A stretch of 36,638 nt of DNA from the NCBI RefSeq assembly GCF_004296405.1, contig NZ_PSRR01000046.1:1-36638 (forward strand), in the 5' to 3' direction. A model generated the notes under the pieces. That model saw only the letters and a list, made by a program, of their open reading frames with translations. It was not told the origin of the DNA and searched no databases. Below, piece by piece: positions 17,756-26,553 of the stretch. Numbering within the stretch: the first letter of the stretch is position 1; every line of letters starts with the position of its first letter. The position numbers and the translations under genes were made by a program. This DNA comes from Bradyrhizobium sp. Leo170. GTDB lineage: Bacteria; Pseudomonadota; Alphaproteobacteria; Rhizobiales; Xanthobacteraceae.

Positions 17756-18573
17756 GCCGCGCTCTCCCGCGGCAGCGGCACGTCGTCGGGATCGACCAGC
17801 GCCTCGTCCTCTTCGCCGAGATAGGCGCGCTTGACGTGGGGATCGGCGAGCACGGTCGCAGGATCGCCCTCGGCGATCTTGCGGCCGAAATCGAGCACCA
17901 TGACGCGGTGGGAGATGTCCATCACCACCCCCATGTCGTGCTCGATCATCACGACGGTCATGCCGAACTCTTCGTTGAGATCGACGATGTAGCGCGTCAT
18001 GTCCTCCTTCTCTTCGAAGTTCATGCCGGCCATCGGCTCGTCCAGCAGGATCAACTGCGGTTCGAGCGCCATCGCGCGGGCAAGTTCCACGCGCTTGCGC
18101 AGGCCGTAGGGAAGCGTGCCGGCGGTCGCCTTGCGCACCGACTGCAGGTCGAGGAAGTCGATGATCTCCTCGACCTTGCGGCGATGATCGAGCTCCTCGC
18201 GCCGCGCGCCGGTCAGCCAGTACAGCGCTCCGGTGATGAAATTATTCTTCAGCAGGTGATGGCGGCCGACCATGATGTTGTCGAGCACGCTCATGTGGTG
18301 GAACAGCGCGAGATTCTGGAAGGTGCGGCCGATGCCGAGCGAGGGCCGGGCGTTCGGATTGAGGCCCGTGATATCCTTGCCGCGATAGAAAAGCTGGCCT
18401 TCGGTCGGCTTGTAGCGGCCGGAAATGCAGTTGACGATCGAGGTCTTGCCGGCGCCGTTCGGGCCGATGATGGAGAACAATTCGCCGGGCTTGACGCCAA
18501 AGCTCACTTCGGTCAGCGCACGGACGCCACCAAAGCGCAGCGACACCCCGCGCACCTCCAACGTGTAATCCAC
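17752..18573 (-). CDS. livG: Liv-type ABC transporter ATPase, LivG
   Basis: 273 residues, starting at GTG (18573-18571) behind a strong GGAGGG (18584-18579) with a five-base spacer. Walker A is GPNGAGKTS, the LivG-specific ARPSLGIGRTFQNLALF follows, the signature is a LivG-type LPYGLRKRVELA, Walker B is LILLDEPMAGMN, and the switch is MIEHDMGVVMDISH. The C-terminus carries an acidic tail. It is the first gene of the minus-strand transport operon and is divergent from the Crp/Fnr-type regulator across 332 bases, making that regulator a candidate controller. Confidence 0.93.
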   Translation of the reverse strand: MDYTLEVRGVSLRFGGVRALTEVSFGVKPGELFSIIGPNGAGKTSIVNCISGRYKPTEGQLFYRGKDITGLNPNARPSLGIGRTFQNLALFHHMSVLDNIMVGRHHLLKNNFITGALYWLTGARREELDHRRKVEEIIDFLDLQSVRKATAGTLPYGLRKRVELARAMALEPQLILLDEPMAGMNFEEKEDMTRYIVDLNEEFGMTVVMIEHDMGVVMDISHRVMVLDFGRKIAEGDPATVLADPHVKRAYLGEEDEALVDPDDVPLPRESAA

Positions 18574-18905
18574 CTATTCCCTCCAGATGCGGCGCTTCAC
18601 GCGCTCTTTGTCTCTTGTTGCAAAGACAGCGATAATCTTACATCGGTCGTTCCGGCTAAGCCATCCGACTAATGGTGCCTCGTTCCGCTCGCGAACGCGA
18701 CCGTTCATGCGCGGTAACGCCGCACCCGGCATCTTGCCCGTTCGCGCTTCCACGCGTGTCGTGCAGATGACGTTGCGCCGGTGGCCCTCCATAGGGCAAA
18801 GCGGTACGGTGAAATGTCTTGTGCCCGACAATTCGCCGGCAAATTTCGTTCGGCCGCGCGTTGTTGCGACGCAACATAACGAGACGGACGACAGTCAACG
18901 GGATC
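18574..18905. other. Divergent intergenic region between livG and the Crp/Fnr gene
   Basis: 332 bases with no credible gene. It must contain promoters in both directions. Two notable elements are the 15-bp palindrome next to the regulator start and a second copy of its half-site TTGTTGC at 18615-18621, about 42-48 bases before the livG start codon. I could not confidently assign -35/-10 boxes. Confidence 0.6.
18862..18876. promoter_or_regulatory. 15-bp palindrome, candidate operator
   Basis: TGTTGC-GAC-GCAACA is a perfect 6+3+6 inverted repeat centred about 37 bases before the ATG of the Crp/Fnr-type gene. It does not match the consensus of CRP (TGTGA-N6-TCACA) or FNR/FixK (TTGAT-N4-ATCAA). 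The position suits autoregulation or binding by another dimeric regulator. Binding is inferred only. Confidence 0.45.
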
Positions 18906-19580
18906 ATGATTGCTGCCGATTACCTGAAGCGCATCGCGGCCTGGTCGCGTGAGCTGGATGACCGCGAGATCGAGGTCGCGCGCAGCGGCATCACCGAGAA
19001 ATCCTATGGCGCCAATGAATTCATCTTCATGCGCGGCGACCGTTTCGATTACTGGACTGGCGTGGTCACGGGGCTGGCGCGGATGGGCATCGTCTCCCGC
19101 GGCGGCAAGGCCGCAAGCTTCGCCGGATTGACCGCCGGCGCCTGGTTTGGCGAGGGGTCGGTGCTGAAGAATGAAGCGCGGCGTTACGACGTGGTGGCGC
19201 TGCGCGACACGCGGCTGGCCATGATGGACCGCAAGACCTTCGTCTGGCTGTTCGAGAACAGCGTGGCGTTCAACCGTTTCCTGGTGGCGCAGCTCAACGA
19301 GCGGCTTGGCCAGTTCATTGCGCTCCTGGAATATGGCCGTACCCTGGATGCGACCGCGCGGCTGGCGCGTTCCATCGCCTCCCTGTTCAACCCAATTCTC
19401 TACCCCGAGTTGTCGCGCCATCTCGAGATCACGCAGGAGGAAATCGGGGCGCTTTCCGGCATCTCGCGGCAGAATGCGAACCAGTGCCTGAAGCGGCTGG
19501 AGAAGGAGGGCCTCCTGCGGCTGGAATATGGCGGCGTGACCATCGTCGACCTCGAACGTCTCCGCCACTACGGCGAATAG
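18906..19580 (+). CDS. Crp/Fnr-family transcriptional regulator
   Basis: 224 residues from ATG 18906; the frame is open from 18819 but the added residues look non-coding. The N-terminal cyclic-nucleotide-binding-type beta-roll includes NEFIFMRGDRFDYWTGVVTG and GAWFGEGSVL (78-87), followed by the long dimerisation helix (ENSVAFNRFLVAQLNERLGQF) and a C-terminal winged helix (ITQEEIGALSGISRQNANQCLKRLEKEGLL, 175-204). The only cysteine is C194, so the Fnr-type iron-sulfur cluster is absent; the effector is unknown. Divergent from livG, it may control the transporter/acyl-CoA synthetase operon and itself through the palindrome upstream. gmd follows 149 bases downstream on the same strand. Confidence 0.88.
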   Translation: MIAADYLKRIAAWSRELDDREIEVARSGITEKSYGANEFIFMRGDRFDYWTGVVTGLARMGIVSRGGKAASFAGLTAGAWFGEGSVLKNEARRYDVVALRDTRLAMMDRKTFVWLFENSVAFNRFLVAQLNERLGQFIALLEYGRTLDATARLARSIASLFNPILYPELSRHLEITQEEIGALSGISRQNANQCLKRLEKEGLLRLEYGGVTIVDLERLRHYGE

Positions 19581-19729
19581 CCAACTGGCCGGCCCGGCGC
19601 CGTGTCTACCCGAAAGCTTGAGCGTAACGGCCTGATTTCAAATGGTTATGGCATTAGACTTCGCGGAGGACGGATGCTACAGACCGGGCCATTCGCAACC
19701 CGGCGCAGTTCCGTGCCCTCGGAGAGGAT

Positions 19730-20815
19730 ATGGCGGTTCAGGACTCCAAGCGACGTGTCGCGCTGATCACGGGCGCCACCGGTCAGGACGGCGCTTACCT
19801 CGCTGAATATCTGCTCGGCCTTGGCTACACCGTCCATGGCATCAAGCGTCGCTCGTCGTCGTTCAATACGGCGCGCGTCGATCATCTCTATCAGGATCCC
19901 CATGTCGGCAACGTGCCGTTCCTGCTGCATTATGGCGATATGACGGACTCGACCAACCTGATCCGGCTGATGCAGCAGATCAGGCCGACCGAGATCTATA
20001 ACCTCGCCGCGCAAAGCCATGTCGGGGTCAGTTTCGAAAGCCCGGAATATACGGCGAATGCCGATGCCATCGGCGTGCTGCGCCTCTTGGAGGCGATCCG
20101 CATCCTCGGCATGGAGAAGGAGACGCGGTTCTATCAGGCCTCGACATCGGAGCTTTACGGCCTGGTTCAGGAAGTGCCGCAGCGGGAAACCACGCCATTC
20201 TATCCGCGTTCGCCGTATGGCGTGGCAAAGCTTTACGGCTACTGGATCACGGTGAACTACCGCGAGGCCTACGGCATGTATGCTTCGAACGGCATCTTGT
20301 TCAACCATGAGAGCCCGATTCGCGGCGAGACCTTCGTCACCCGCAAGATCACCCGCGGCGTCACCCGCATCGAGGTCGGACTCGAGGAGACGCTCTATCT
20401 CGGCAATCTCGAGGCCAAGCGCGACTGGGGTCATGCGCGGGATTATGTCGAGGGCATGCACAGTATCCTGCAGGCGGATGCGCCTGACGATTTCGTGCTG
20501 GCGACTGGCGAGACGCGCTCGGTGCGCGAATTCGTGGAACTCGCGTTTGCCGAAATCGGCCGCGGAATCGAGTGGCGCGGGAAGGGCGTTGACGAGATCG
20601 GGGTCGACACAAAATCCGGCAAGACCGTGGTCCGTATCGACCCGACCTATTTCCGGCCGACCGAGGTCGACCTCTTGATCGGCGACGCCAGCAAGGCGCG
20701 CGAGAAGCTCGGCTGGAAGCCGAAGACCAGCTTTGCCCAGCTCGTGAAGGAGATGGTGGCGAGCGACCTCGCCGAGGCCAGGCAGGAGGCCGCCAATGGC
20801 AAGCACGCCGTTTGA
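19730..20815 (+). CDS. gmd: GDP-mannose 4,6-dehydratase
   Basis: 361 residues. Converts GDP-D-mannose to GDP-4-keto-6-deoxymannose, the first step to GDP-L-fucose and related sugars. Visible features: [15 protein letters not shown] (NADP loop), [29 protein letters not shown], the STSELYG motif with catalytic Ser/Thr and Glu, YGVAK (Tyr/Lys), [18 protein letters not shown] and the [14 protein letters not shown] segment, all standard for Gmd. GGAGAGG (19721-19727) lies just before ATG 19730. The fcl reading frame begins inside the last 20 bases, so the two are an operon for fucose supply. No residue loss was noticed. Confidence 0.96.
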   Translation: MAVQDSKRRVALITGATGQDGAYLAEYLLGLGYTVHGIKRRSSSFNTARVDHLYQDPHVGNVPFLLHYGDMTDSTNLIRLMQQIRPTEIYNLAAQSHVGVSFESPEYTANADAIGVLRLLEAIRILGMEKETRFYQASTSELYGLVQEVPQRETTPFYPRSPYGVAKLYGYWITVNYREAYGMYASNGILFNHESPIRGETFVTRKITRGVTRIEVGLEETLYLGNLEAKRDWGHARDYVEGMHSILQADAPDDFVLATGETRSVREFVELAFAEIGRGIEWRGKGVDEIGVDTKSGKTVVRIDPTYFRPTEVDLLIGDASKAREKLGWKPKTSFAQLVKEMVASDLAEARQEAANGKHAV

Positions 20816-21751
20816 GCTGAAAGGCAAGACGGTCTTTGTCGCCGGCCATCGCGGCATGGTCGGCTCGTCGCTGGTGCGACGGCTTGCACAGGAGGATGTC
20901 GAGCTTCTGACGATGCCGCGCGGCGAGGTCGATCTGCGCGACCAGGCCGCGGTCAACCGGTGGTTTGCCGCCAGGCGGCCGCAGGTGGTGTTCCTGGCGG
21001 CGGCGAAAGTCGGTGGCATCGCCGCCAACGACCTGCTGCGCGCCGAGTTCCTCTACGACAATCTGCGATCGCGACCAACGTGATCCATGCGGCTCACGTC
21101 AACGGAACCGAGAAGCTGATGTTCTTCGGCTCCTCCTGCATCTATCCTCGCCTGGCGCCACAGCCGCTGCGCGAGGACTCGATGCTGACCGGGCCGCTGG
21201 AGCCGACCAATGAGCCCTACGCGATTGCCAAGATCGCGGGCATCAAGATGGCGGAAACCTATCGCAGCCAGTACGGCGCGGATTTCATCAGCGTGATGCC
21301 GACCAATCTTTATGGTCGCGGTGATAATTATCACCCCGAATACAGCCACGTCGTCGCGGCCTTGATCCGCCGTTTCCATGAGGCGAAAGCGTCCGGGACG
21401 AAGAATGTCGTGGTCTGGGGCACCGGCACGCCGCGGCGCGAATTCCTCTATGTCGACGATCTCGCCGACGCCTGCATCCACTTGATGAAGGTCTATTCCG
21501 ACAGCGGCCTGGTCAATATCGGCACCGGCAAGGACATCACGATCGCGGAATTCGCCCGCGTCGTTGCGGCGGCGGTCGGCTATAACGGCGAGATCAGCTA
21601 TGACACCTCGCGGCCGGACGGCACGCCGCGCAAATTGCTGGACGTCAGCCGGCTAGCCGCGCTTGGCTGGCAAGCGAAGACATCGCTGGAAGACGGCATC
21701 GGGCTCGCCTATCAGGCTTATCTCAGCGAGACCCAGCAGGCGGCGGAATAG
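20796..21751 (+). pseudogene. fcl: GDP-L-fucose synthase, broken by a one-base deletion
   Basis: Two frames together make one GDP-4-keto-6-deoxymannose 3,5-epimerase/4-reductase. The first (20796-21083) encodes [17 protein letters not shown] and [23 protein letters not shown], then leaves frame. From about 21066 the protein continues one frame over with [27 protein letters not shown], the active-site YAIAK, and the C-terminus to 21751. At 21062-21068 the DNA reads CTGCGATC where CTGGCGATC would keep the family text [14 protein letters not shown], so one G is missing. Restoring it gives about 318 residues, normal for Fcl, with all active-site residues. As written, translation ends after 95 residues. 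It may be a true pseudogene, a phase-variable state, or a sequencing error. Confidence 0.9.
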
Positions 21752-21801
21752 TTCTCTGCGAACAAAATCGGCCAGTGGCGTTGCTATGCCACAACCTCTA
21801 C

Positions 21802-21904
21802 CGTCATCGTCCGCGAAGGCGGACGATCCAGTATTCCAGAGGCGGCAGCGCTCAAGCCGAGAAGCTGCCGGATACTGGATGCCCCGCCTGCGCGGGGCAT
21901 GACG
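21802..21904. repeat. Cloverleaf-like intergenic palindromic repeat C
   Basis: The outer stem CGTCAT (21802-21807) pairs with ATGACG (21899-21904). Hairpin 1 pairs 21808-21814 with 21819-21825. The inner stem ATCCAGTAT (21826-21834) pairs with ATACTGGAT (21872-21880) and encloses a further small hairpin. Hairpin 2 pairs 21881-21887 with 21892-21898. The arms are contiguous, as in repeats A and B. It ends six bases from the hemD stop and follows fcl, so it sits between convergent genes and could act as a bidirectional mRNA 3-prime structure. Confidence 0.85.
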
Positions 21905-21910
21905 AGTTGG

Positions 21911-22753
21911 TTATTTCGCCCCCATCCGTGGTGGCTGCTTCGCCAGTGCCACCGCCATCGCCGAGATCAGCGGCTTCATGAAGTAAGCGTCGTTCGGCGG
22001 CGCGATATCGGTGCGCAGGCCGTGCGAGGCGAGCTCGCCGGAGACCGCCGGCCCCACCGAGGCGATCGAGGTCCGGTCAAGGCCCTGACGCAGCCTGTCC
22101 TCATAGCCGCGCGCCCGCGCGGCTTCGAACAGCCGGCGCACCTGGCCCAGGTTGGTCAACGCGATCGCATCGATCCGGCCCTCCGCCATCTCGTCGATGG
22201 CGACGACGATGTTGGCGTCGGCCGCCTTGGGATCGTAGACATAGGGCAGCACGGTATCGACCTCCGCGCCCTGGGCCTCGATCGCGCCGATCAATGCGCC
22301 ATGATCCTTGTCTGGATAGAGCTGGAGGCCGAGGCGATGGCCCTTCAGATCGATCCGGGACAGTATCTCGATGACGCCCTCCGAGGTCGGTTTCTCCGTC
22401 GTCACCTGCGGCTCGAGCCCGATTTCGCGCAACGCACGGCCGGGCTTTGGGCCACGGGCGAATTTGCGGGCCTTGGTCAGCGCTGCAATGAACTCCTGCT
22501 CGACGCCGACGCGGCGTACGACCTTCATCAAGCGCCGCAGGCCCTCGCCGGTCATCAGCACCAGATCGTCGAAGGGGTTTTCGATACAACGCTTGATCCA
22601 GGCCTCGATCGGCGCCGGATCCGGCGCATCGTGGATCGCGAACATCGGACATTGCAGCACGTCGGCGCCCTGTTCGGCGAGCAGGCGGGAGAATTGCGCC
22701 TCCTCGCGCGTCTCCAGGATCAGGATGCGGTAGCCGTTCAGCCGGTCAGCCAT
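21911..22753 (-). CDS. hemD: Uroporphyrinogen-III synthase family protein (HemD-like)
   Basis: 280 residues from ATG 22753, preceded by GAGAGG; an upstream in-frame ATG at 22804 is less likely. The protein shows the two-lobed HemD pattern: RLNGYRILILETREEAQFSRLLAEQGADVLQCPMF, a DDLVLMTGEGLRRLM strand-loop, then DAIALTNLGQVRRLFEAA and TSIASVGPAVSGELASHGL. In true HemD the enzyme closes and rearranges hydroxymethylbilane to uroporphyrinogen III. The gene stands alone, without hemC or other tetrapyrrole genes, and the family is highly divergent, so it may be a paralogue with another role. It is divergent from purU. Confidence 0.75.
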   Translation of the reverse strand: MADRLNGYRILILETREEAQFSRLLAEQGADVLQCPMFAIHDAPDPAPIEAWIKRCIENPFDDLVLMTGEGLRRLMKVVRRVGVEQEFIAALTKARKFARGPKPGRALREIGLEPQVTTEKPTSEGVIEILSRIDLKGHRLGLQLYPDKDHGALIGAIEAQGAEVDTVLPYVYDPKAADANIVVAIDEMAEGRIDAIALTNLGQVRRLFEAARARGYEDRLRQGLDRTSIASVGPAVSGELASHGLRTDIAPPNDAYFMKPLISAMAVALAKQPPRMGAK

Positions 22754-22907
22754 GATGTGCCTCTCGTAGAGTTTAATTTGGCCCCTGCCGCGGGATTGGC
22801 GCAAGGGCGACGGCGGTGGTAGAGCAGGGCCCGCAAATCAGCCGTTCCTGCGGCAGCCCAAGCCTTAGTCAATCAAGCCCTCATCGGCCAAGTCTCGATC
22901 CATCGCC

Positions 22908-23771
22908 ATGTCCGACCCCCAATTTGTCCTGACTCTGTCCTGCCCCGACCGTCCCGGTATCGTCTCGGCGGTCTCGACCTTTCTCGCGCATAATGGTCAG
23001 AACATCCTGGACGCCCAGCAGTTCGACGATATCGAAACCAAGAAATTCTTCATGCGGGTGGTGTTCACCGCCGCCGACCTCGCGGTCGAATTGTCGGCGC
23101 TGCAGACCGGCTTTACCGCAATCGCCGAGCGTTTCGGCATGGTTTGGCAGATGCGCGACCGCGCAAGTCGCCGCCGTGTGATGCTGCTAGTCTCCAAATC
23201 CGATCACTGCCTGGTCGATATCCTCTATCGCTGGCGCACCGGCGAATTGCAGATGATCCCGACCGCGATCGTCTCCAACCATCCGCGCGAGACCTACAGC
23301 CATCTCGATTTCGGTGAAATCCCGTTCCACTACCTGCCTGTGACCAGGGAGACCAAACGCGAGCAGGAAGCCGCGCTCTGGAAGCTCGCCGAGGACACGA
23401 GCGCCGACCTCGTCGTGCTCGCACGCTACATGCAGATCCTGTCGGACGAACTGTCGGCCAAGCTCGCGGGCCGTTGCATGAATATCCACCATTCGTTCCT
23501 GCCGGGCTTCAAGGGCGCGCGCCCCTACCACCAGGCCCATGAGCGCGGCGTCAAATTGATCGGCGCCACTGCCCATTACGTCACCGGTGACCTCGACGAA
23601 GGGCCGATCATCGACCAGGACGTCGAGCGCATCAGCCACCGCGATACGCCCGACGACCTCGTCCGCAAGGGCCGGGATATCGAGCGCCGGGTGCTGGCCC
23701 GCGCGATCCGCTACCATCTCGAGGACCGCGTGATCCCCAACGGACGCAAGACGGTGGTGTTCGTCGACTGA
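22908..23771 (+). CDS. purU: Formyltetrahydrofolate deformylase
   Basis: 287 residues. Hydrolyses 10-formyl-THF to formate and THF, feeding purine synthesis and balancing one-carbon pools. An N-terminal ACT domain ([21 protein letters not shown], to about residue 85) is followed by a formyltransferase-fold hydrolase with [43 protein letters not shown] (N192 and H194 in the active site) and [14 protein letters not shown] carrying the catalytic Asp near residue 229. Length and motifs are normal. No strong Shine-Dalgarno sequence precedes ATG 22908. Its folate product links loosely to the methionine/SAM genes later in the window, but there is no operon link. Confidence 0.95.
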   Translation: MSDPQFVLTLSCPDRPGIVSAVSTFLAHNGQNILDAQQFDDIETKKFFMRVVFTAADLAVELSALQTGFTAIAERFGMVWQMRDRASRRRVMLLVSKSDHCLVDILYRWRTGELQMIPTAIVSNHPRETYSHLDFGEIPFHYLPVTRETKREQEAALWKLAEDTSADLVVLARYMQILSDELSAKLAGRCMNIHHSFLPGFKGARPYHQAHERGVKLIGATAHYVTGDLDEGPIIDQDVERISHRDTPDDLVRKGRDIERRVLARAIRYHLEDRVIPNGRKTVVFVD

Positions 23772-23793
23772 GCGGAGTGGCGCTCGCCCGTCC

Positions 23794-24072
23794 TCAATGA
23801 GCGGTGTCCTGCGAGGTCGGTGCCGGCTTGTTATCGTCGCCGCGCTCGGCAGCCGGCATCATCCGCTTGCGTTCCCGCTCGCGCATGAATTCGTCATATT
23901 TGGCGGTGCCGGGCCGGGGTGGGGCGTCGGCGGGCAGCCCGCCCGCCCAGGCCGGAATGAGGTCCGCGGCGCCGGCAGACAGCTTCTCGTTGACGGTACC
24001 GCATCCTCCCAAGGCGCAGCCTGTCAGAGTCAGGGCTAAGAGGGTTGCGAGAGGGCGGGCGCTGGTTGGCAT
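23794..24072 (-). CDS. Small putative lipoprotein
   Basis: 92 residues. The N-terminus MPTSARPLATLLALTLTGCA is a lipoprotein signal with lipobox LTGC at 16-19 (an alternative LGGC ends at C24). The mature part is short, proline/alanine-rich, with a charged stretch KYDEFMRERERKRMMPAAERGDD and no recognised domain. It probably anchors in the outer membrane. It converges on purU and is divergent from the second binding-protein gene. No function is proposed. Confidence 0.65.
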   Translation of the reverse strand: MPTSARPLATLLALTLTGCALGGCGTVNEKLSAGAADLIPAWAGGLPADAPPRPGTAKYDEFMRERERKRMMPAAERGDDNKPAPTSQDTAH

Positions 24073-24370
24073 CGCAATGCAGGGTGTCGTGGGCTTGAAG
24101 ATTTGGACCGAACTGCGCCAACCGTTGGCGCGGGTCAGCGGACCCTAGTTTCGAAATGGTAAGATAGCCTTATCAGGTCTTGTTGGAGGTATTATAGAAC
24201 CTTAAGCTATCGGCAGCTCCTGGCGGTCATTGCGCCGGCACCATCCTTACGTTGGCTTGACAAACCGGTGCCGGACAACGCCTTTCGCCGCGCTACACCG
24301 CCGAACAATCTGGGCTATGGTGAGGCAAGGGCCGTTCGATCCGCAAGAACGATGAGGGGGAGAAGCGTTC
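24073..24370. other. Divergent promoter region of the second Liv operon
   Basis: 298 bases without a credible gene, between the lipoprotein gene and the binding-protein gene. A TTGACA at 24257-24262 could be a -35 box for the plus strand, but no good -10 box lies at the right spacing. GGGGGAG at 24356-24362 is the ribosome binding site of the next gene. Confidence 0.4.
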
Positions 24371-25543
24371 ATGTTCATTCGCCGTCAATTGTTGCTGGCT
24401 GCAGGCGCCATTGCCGCCGCAGCGGCAGTCGTGCCCGCCCAGGCGGAGGAAACGGTCAAGATCGGCCTGATCGTGCCGATGACCGGCGGACAGGCCTCGA
24501 CCGGCAAGCAGATCGACAACGCGATCAAGCTCTATATGCAGCAGAAGGGGGACACGGTCGCTGGCAAGAAGATCGAGATCATCCTGAGGGACGACGCCGC
24601 GGTTCCCGACAACACCAAGCGGCTCGCCCAGGAGCTGATCGTCAACGAGAAAGTGAACATCATTGCCGGTTTCGGCGTCACCCCGGCCGCGCTCGCTGCG
24701 GCGCCCCTGGCGACGCAGGCGAAAGTTCCGGAAATCGTGATGGCGGCCGGCACCTCCATCATCACCGAGCGCTCGCCCTATATCGTCCGCACCAGCTTCA
24801 CGCTGCCGCAGTCTTCCACCATCATCGGCGACTGGGCGGTCAAGAACGGCATCAAGAAGGTGGCGACCCTGACCTCGGATTACGCGCCCGGCAATGACGC
24901 GCTCGCTTCCTTCAAGGAGCATTTCGTGGCCGGCGGCGGCGAGATCGTCGAAGAGGTGAAGGTGCCGCTCGCCAATCCCGACTTCGCGCCATTCCTGCAA
25001 CGGATGAAGGATTCCAAGCCGGACGCCATGTTCGTGTTCGTGCCGGCCGGGCAGGGCGGCAATTTCATGAAGCAATATGCCGAGCGCGGGCTGGACAAGA
25101 GCGGCATCACGGTGATCGGCCCAGGTGACGTCATGGACGACGATCTCCTCAACAACATGGGCGACGCCGCGCTCGGCGCGGTCACCGCGCATCTCTATTC
25201 CGCCGCGCATCCCTCGCAGACCAACAAGGAATTCGTGGCCGCCTACAAGAAGGCGTTCAACAACCGTCCCGGCTTCATGGCGGTGGGCGGCTATGATGGA
25301 ATCCATCTGATCTATGAAGCCCTGAAGAAGACCGGCGGCGATGCTAGCGGCGACAAGCTGATTGCGGCGATGAAGGGGATGAAGTGGGAGAGCTCGCGCG
25401 GCCCGATCTCCATCGACCCCGAGACGCGCGACATCGTGCAGAACATCTACATCCGCAAAGTCGAGAAGGTTGACGGCGAACTCTACAACGTGGAATTCGC
25501 CACCTTCGAGGCGGTGAAGGACCCCGGCAAGACCAAGAAGTGA
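24371..25543 (+). CDS. Periplasmic substrate-binding protein of Liv-type ABC transporter (second cluster)
   Basis: 390 residues. A Sec signal peptide (FIRRQLLLAAGAIAAAAAVV, cleavage after AQA near residue 25) precedes VKIGLIVPMTGGQASTGKQID, the ligand-pocket start of Peripla_BP_6 proteins. Further typical text is IAGFGVTPAALAAAPLA, TLTSDYAPGNDALASF and GGYDGIHLIYEAL. It opens a plus-strand operon with livH, livM, livG, livF and a MetE-like gene. GGGGGAG precedes ATG 24371. The ligand is unknown; it differs clearly in sequence from the first cluster's binding protein, so the two systems likely import different compounds. Confidence 0.92.
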   Translation: MFIRRQLLLAAGAIAAAAAVVPAQAEETVKIGLIVPMTGGQASTGKQIDNAIKLYMQQKGDTVAGKKIEIILRDDAAVPDNTKRLAQELIVNEKVNIIAGFGVTPAALAAAPLATQAKVPEIVMAAGTSIITERSPYIVRTSFTLPQSSTIIGDWAVKNGIKKVATLTSDYAPGNDALASFKEHFVAGGGEIVEEVKVPLANPDFAPFLQRMKDSKPDAMFVFVPAGQGGNFMKQYAERGLDKSGITVIGPGDVMDDDLLNNMGDAALGAVTAHLYSAAHPSQTNKEFVAAYKKAFNNRPGFMAVGGYDGIHLIYEALKKTGGDASGDKLIAAMKGMKWESSRGPISIDPETRDIVQNIYIRKVEKVDGELYNVEFATFEAVKDPGKTKK

Positions 25544-25554
25544 CGCTCCCCGCT

Positions 25555-25647
25555 GTCATTCCGGGGCGCTGGCGAAGCCAGCGAACCCGGAATCCCGAGG
25601 TTACTGAGCAAGATTCCGGGTTCACGCTTCGCGTGCCCCGGAATGAC
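25555..25647. repeat. Cloverleaf-like intergenic palindromic repeat B
   Basis: The outer stem is twelve bases, GTCATTCCGGGG (25555-25566) with its exact complement at 25636-25647. Hairpin 1 pairs 25567-25573 with 25577-25583, the inner stem pairs 25584-25594 with 25612-25622, and hairpin 2 pairs 25623-25627 with 25631-25635. Every arm is perfect and contiguous. It lies inside the operon between the binding-protein gene and livH, where strong differential expression is usual. Confidence 0.88.
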
Positions 25648-25676
25648 GAGTTCCTGTTAGAGTTCTCCGACCTCCA

Positions 25677-26546
25677 ATGACCAGTCTCTTCACCATCCTG
25701 TTCGACGGCGTCGCCTACGGCATGCTGCTGTTCGTGCTCGCCTGCGGGCTCGCGGTGACGCTCGGGCTGATGAACTTCGTCAACCTCGCGCACGGCGCCT
25801 TCGCGATGGCCGGCGGCTACATCTGCGCGGTGCTGGTGAACAATTCCGGCTGGCCGTTCCTTGTGGCGCTGCCGCTCGCCTTCGTCGCGAGTGCTGCGAT
25901 TGGCGTGGTCCTGGAGCGAGCGCTGTACCGTCATCTCTATGCGCGCAGCCATCTCGACCAGGTGCTGTTTTCCATCGGCCTCGTTTTTATGTCGGTCGCG
26001 GCGGTCGACTACATCATGGGGTCGTCGCGGGTCTTCATCAAACTGCCCGCGGCCCTCGAGGGGCAGTTCGATTTGTTCGGGGTCGGCATCGGCCGCTACC
26101 GGCTGATGATCATCGTGATCTGCGGTTTCCTCACGGTCGCGCTGCAATTGATCCTGGCGCGCACGCGCTTCGGCAGCCGCCTGCGCGCAGCGGTCGATGA
26201 TCCCCGCGCCGCGATCGGGCTCGGCATCAATGTGCCGCAGGTGTTCGCTTTCACCTTCGCCTTCGGTTGTGGGCTGGCCGGGCTCGGCGGCGCGTTGAGC
26301 GCGGAGATCCTCGGTCTCGATCCGTATTTCCCGCTCAAATTCATGATCTACTTTCTGATCGTGGTGACGGTGGGCGGCTCCTCCTCCATTACCGGGCCGT
26401 TCCTGGCCTCGCTCTTGCTCGGCATCGGCGATGTCGCCGGCAAGTATTATGTCCCGAAGATGGGCCCCTTCGTGATCTACACCATCATGATCGTGATCCT
26501 GATCTGGCGTCCGAACGGCCTGTTCGGCCGCACGGCCGCGCGTTGA
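25677..26546 (+). CDS. livH: Liv-type ABC transporter permease, LivH (second cluster)
   Basis: 289 residues. The LivH start LFDGVAYGMLLFVLACGLAVTLGLMNFVNLAHGAF contains the NLAHGAF variant of the permease motif. The coupling loop reads SRLRAAVDDPRAAIGLGIN, and the C-terminal part includes VVTVGGSSSITGPFLASLLLGIGD. About eight membrane spans. livM begins seven bases after its stop. Repeat B separates it from the binding-protein gene; the Shine-Dalgarno before ATG 25677 is weak. Confidence 0.93.
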   Translation: MTSLFTILFDGVAYGMLLFVLACGLAVTLGLMNFVNLAHGAFAMAGGYICAVLVNNSGWPFLVALPLAFVASAAIGVVLERALYRHLYARSHLDQVLFSIGLVFMSVAAVDYIMGSSRVFIKLPAALEGQFDLFGVGIGRYRLMIIVICGFLTVALQLILARTRFGSRLRAAVDDPRAAIGLGINVPQVFAFTFAFGCGLAGLGGALSAEILGLDPYFPLKFMIYFLIVVTVGGSSSITGPFLASLLLGIGDVAGKYYVPKMGPFVIYTIMIVILIWRPNGLFGRTAAR

Positions 26547-26553
26547 GGGCGCG

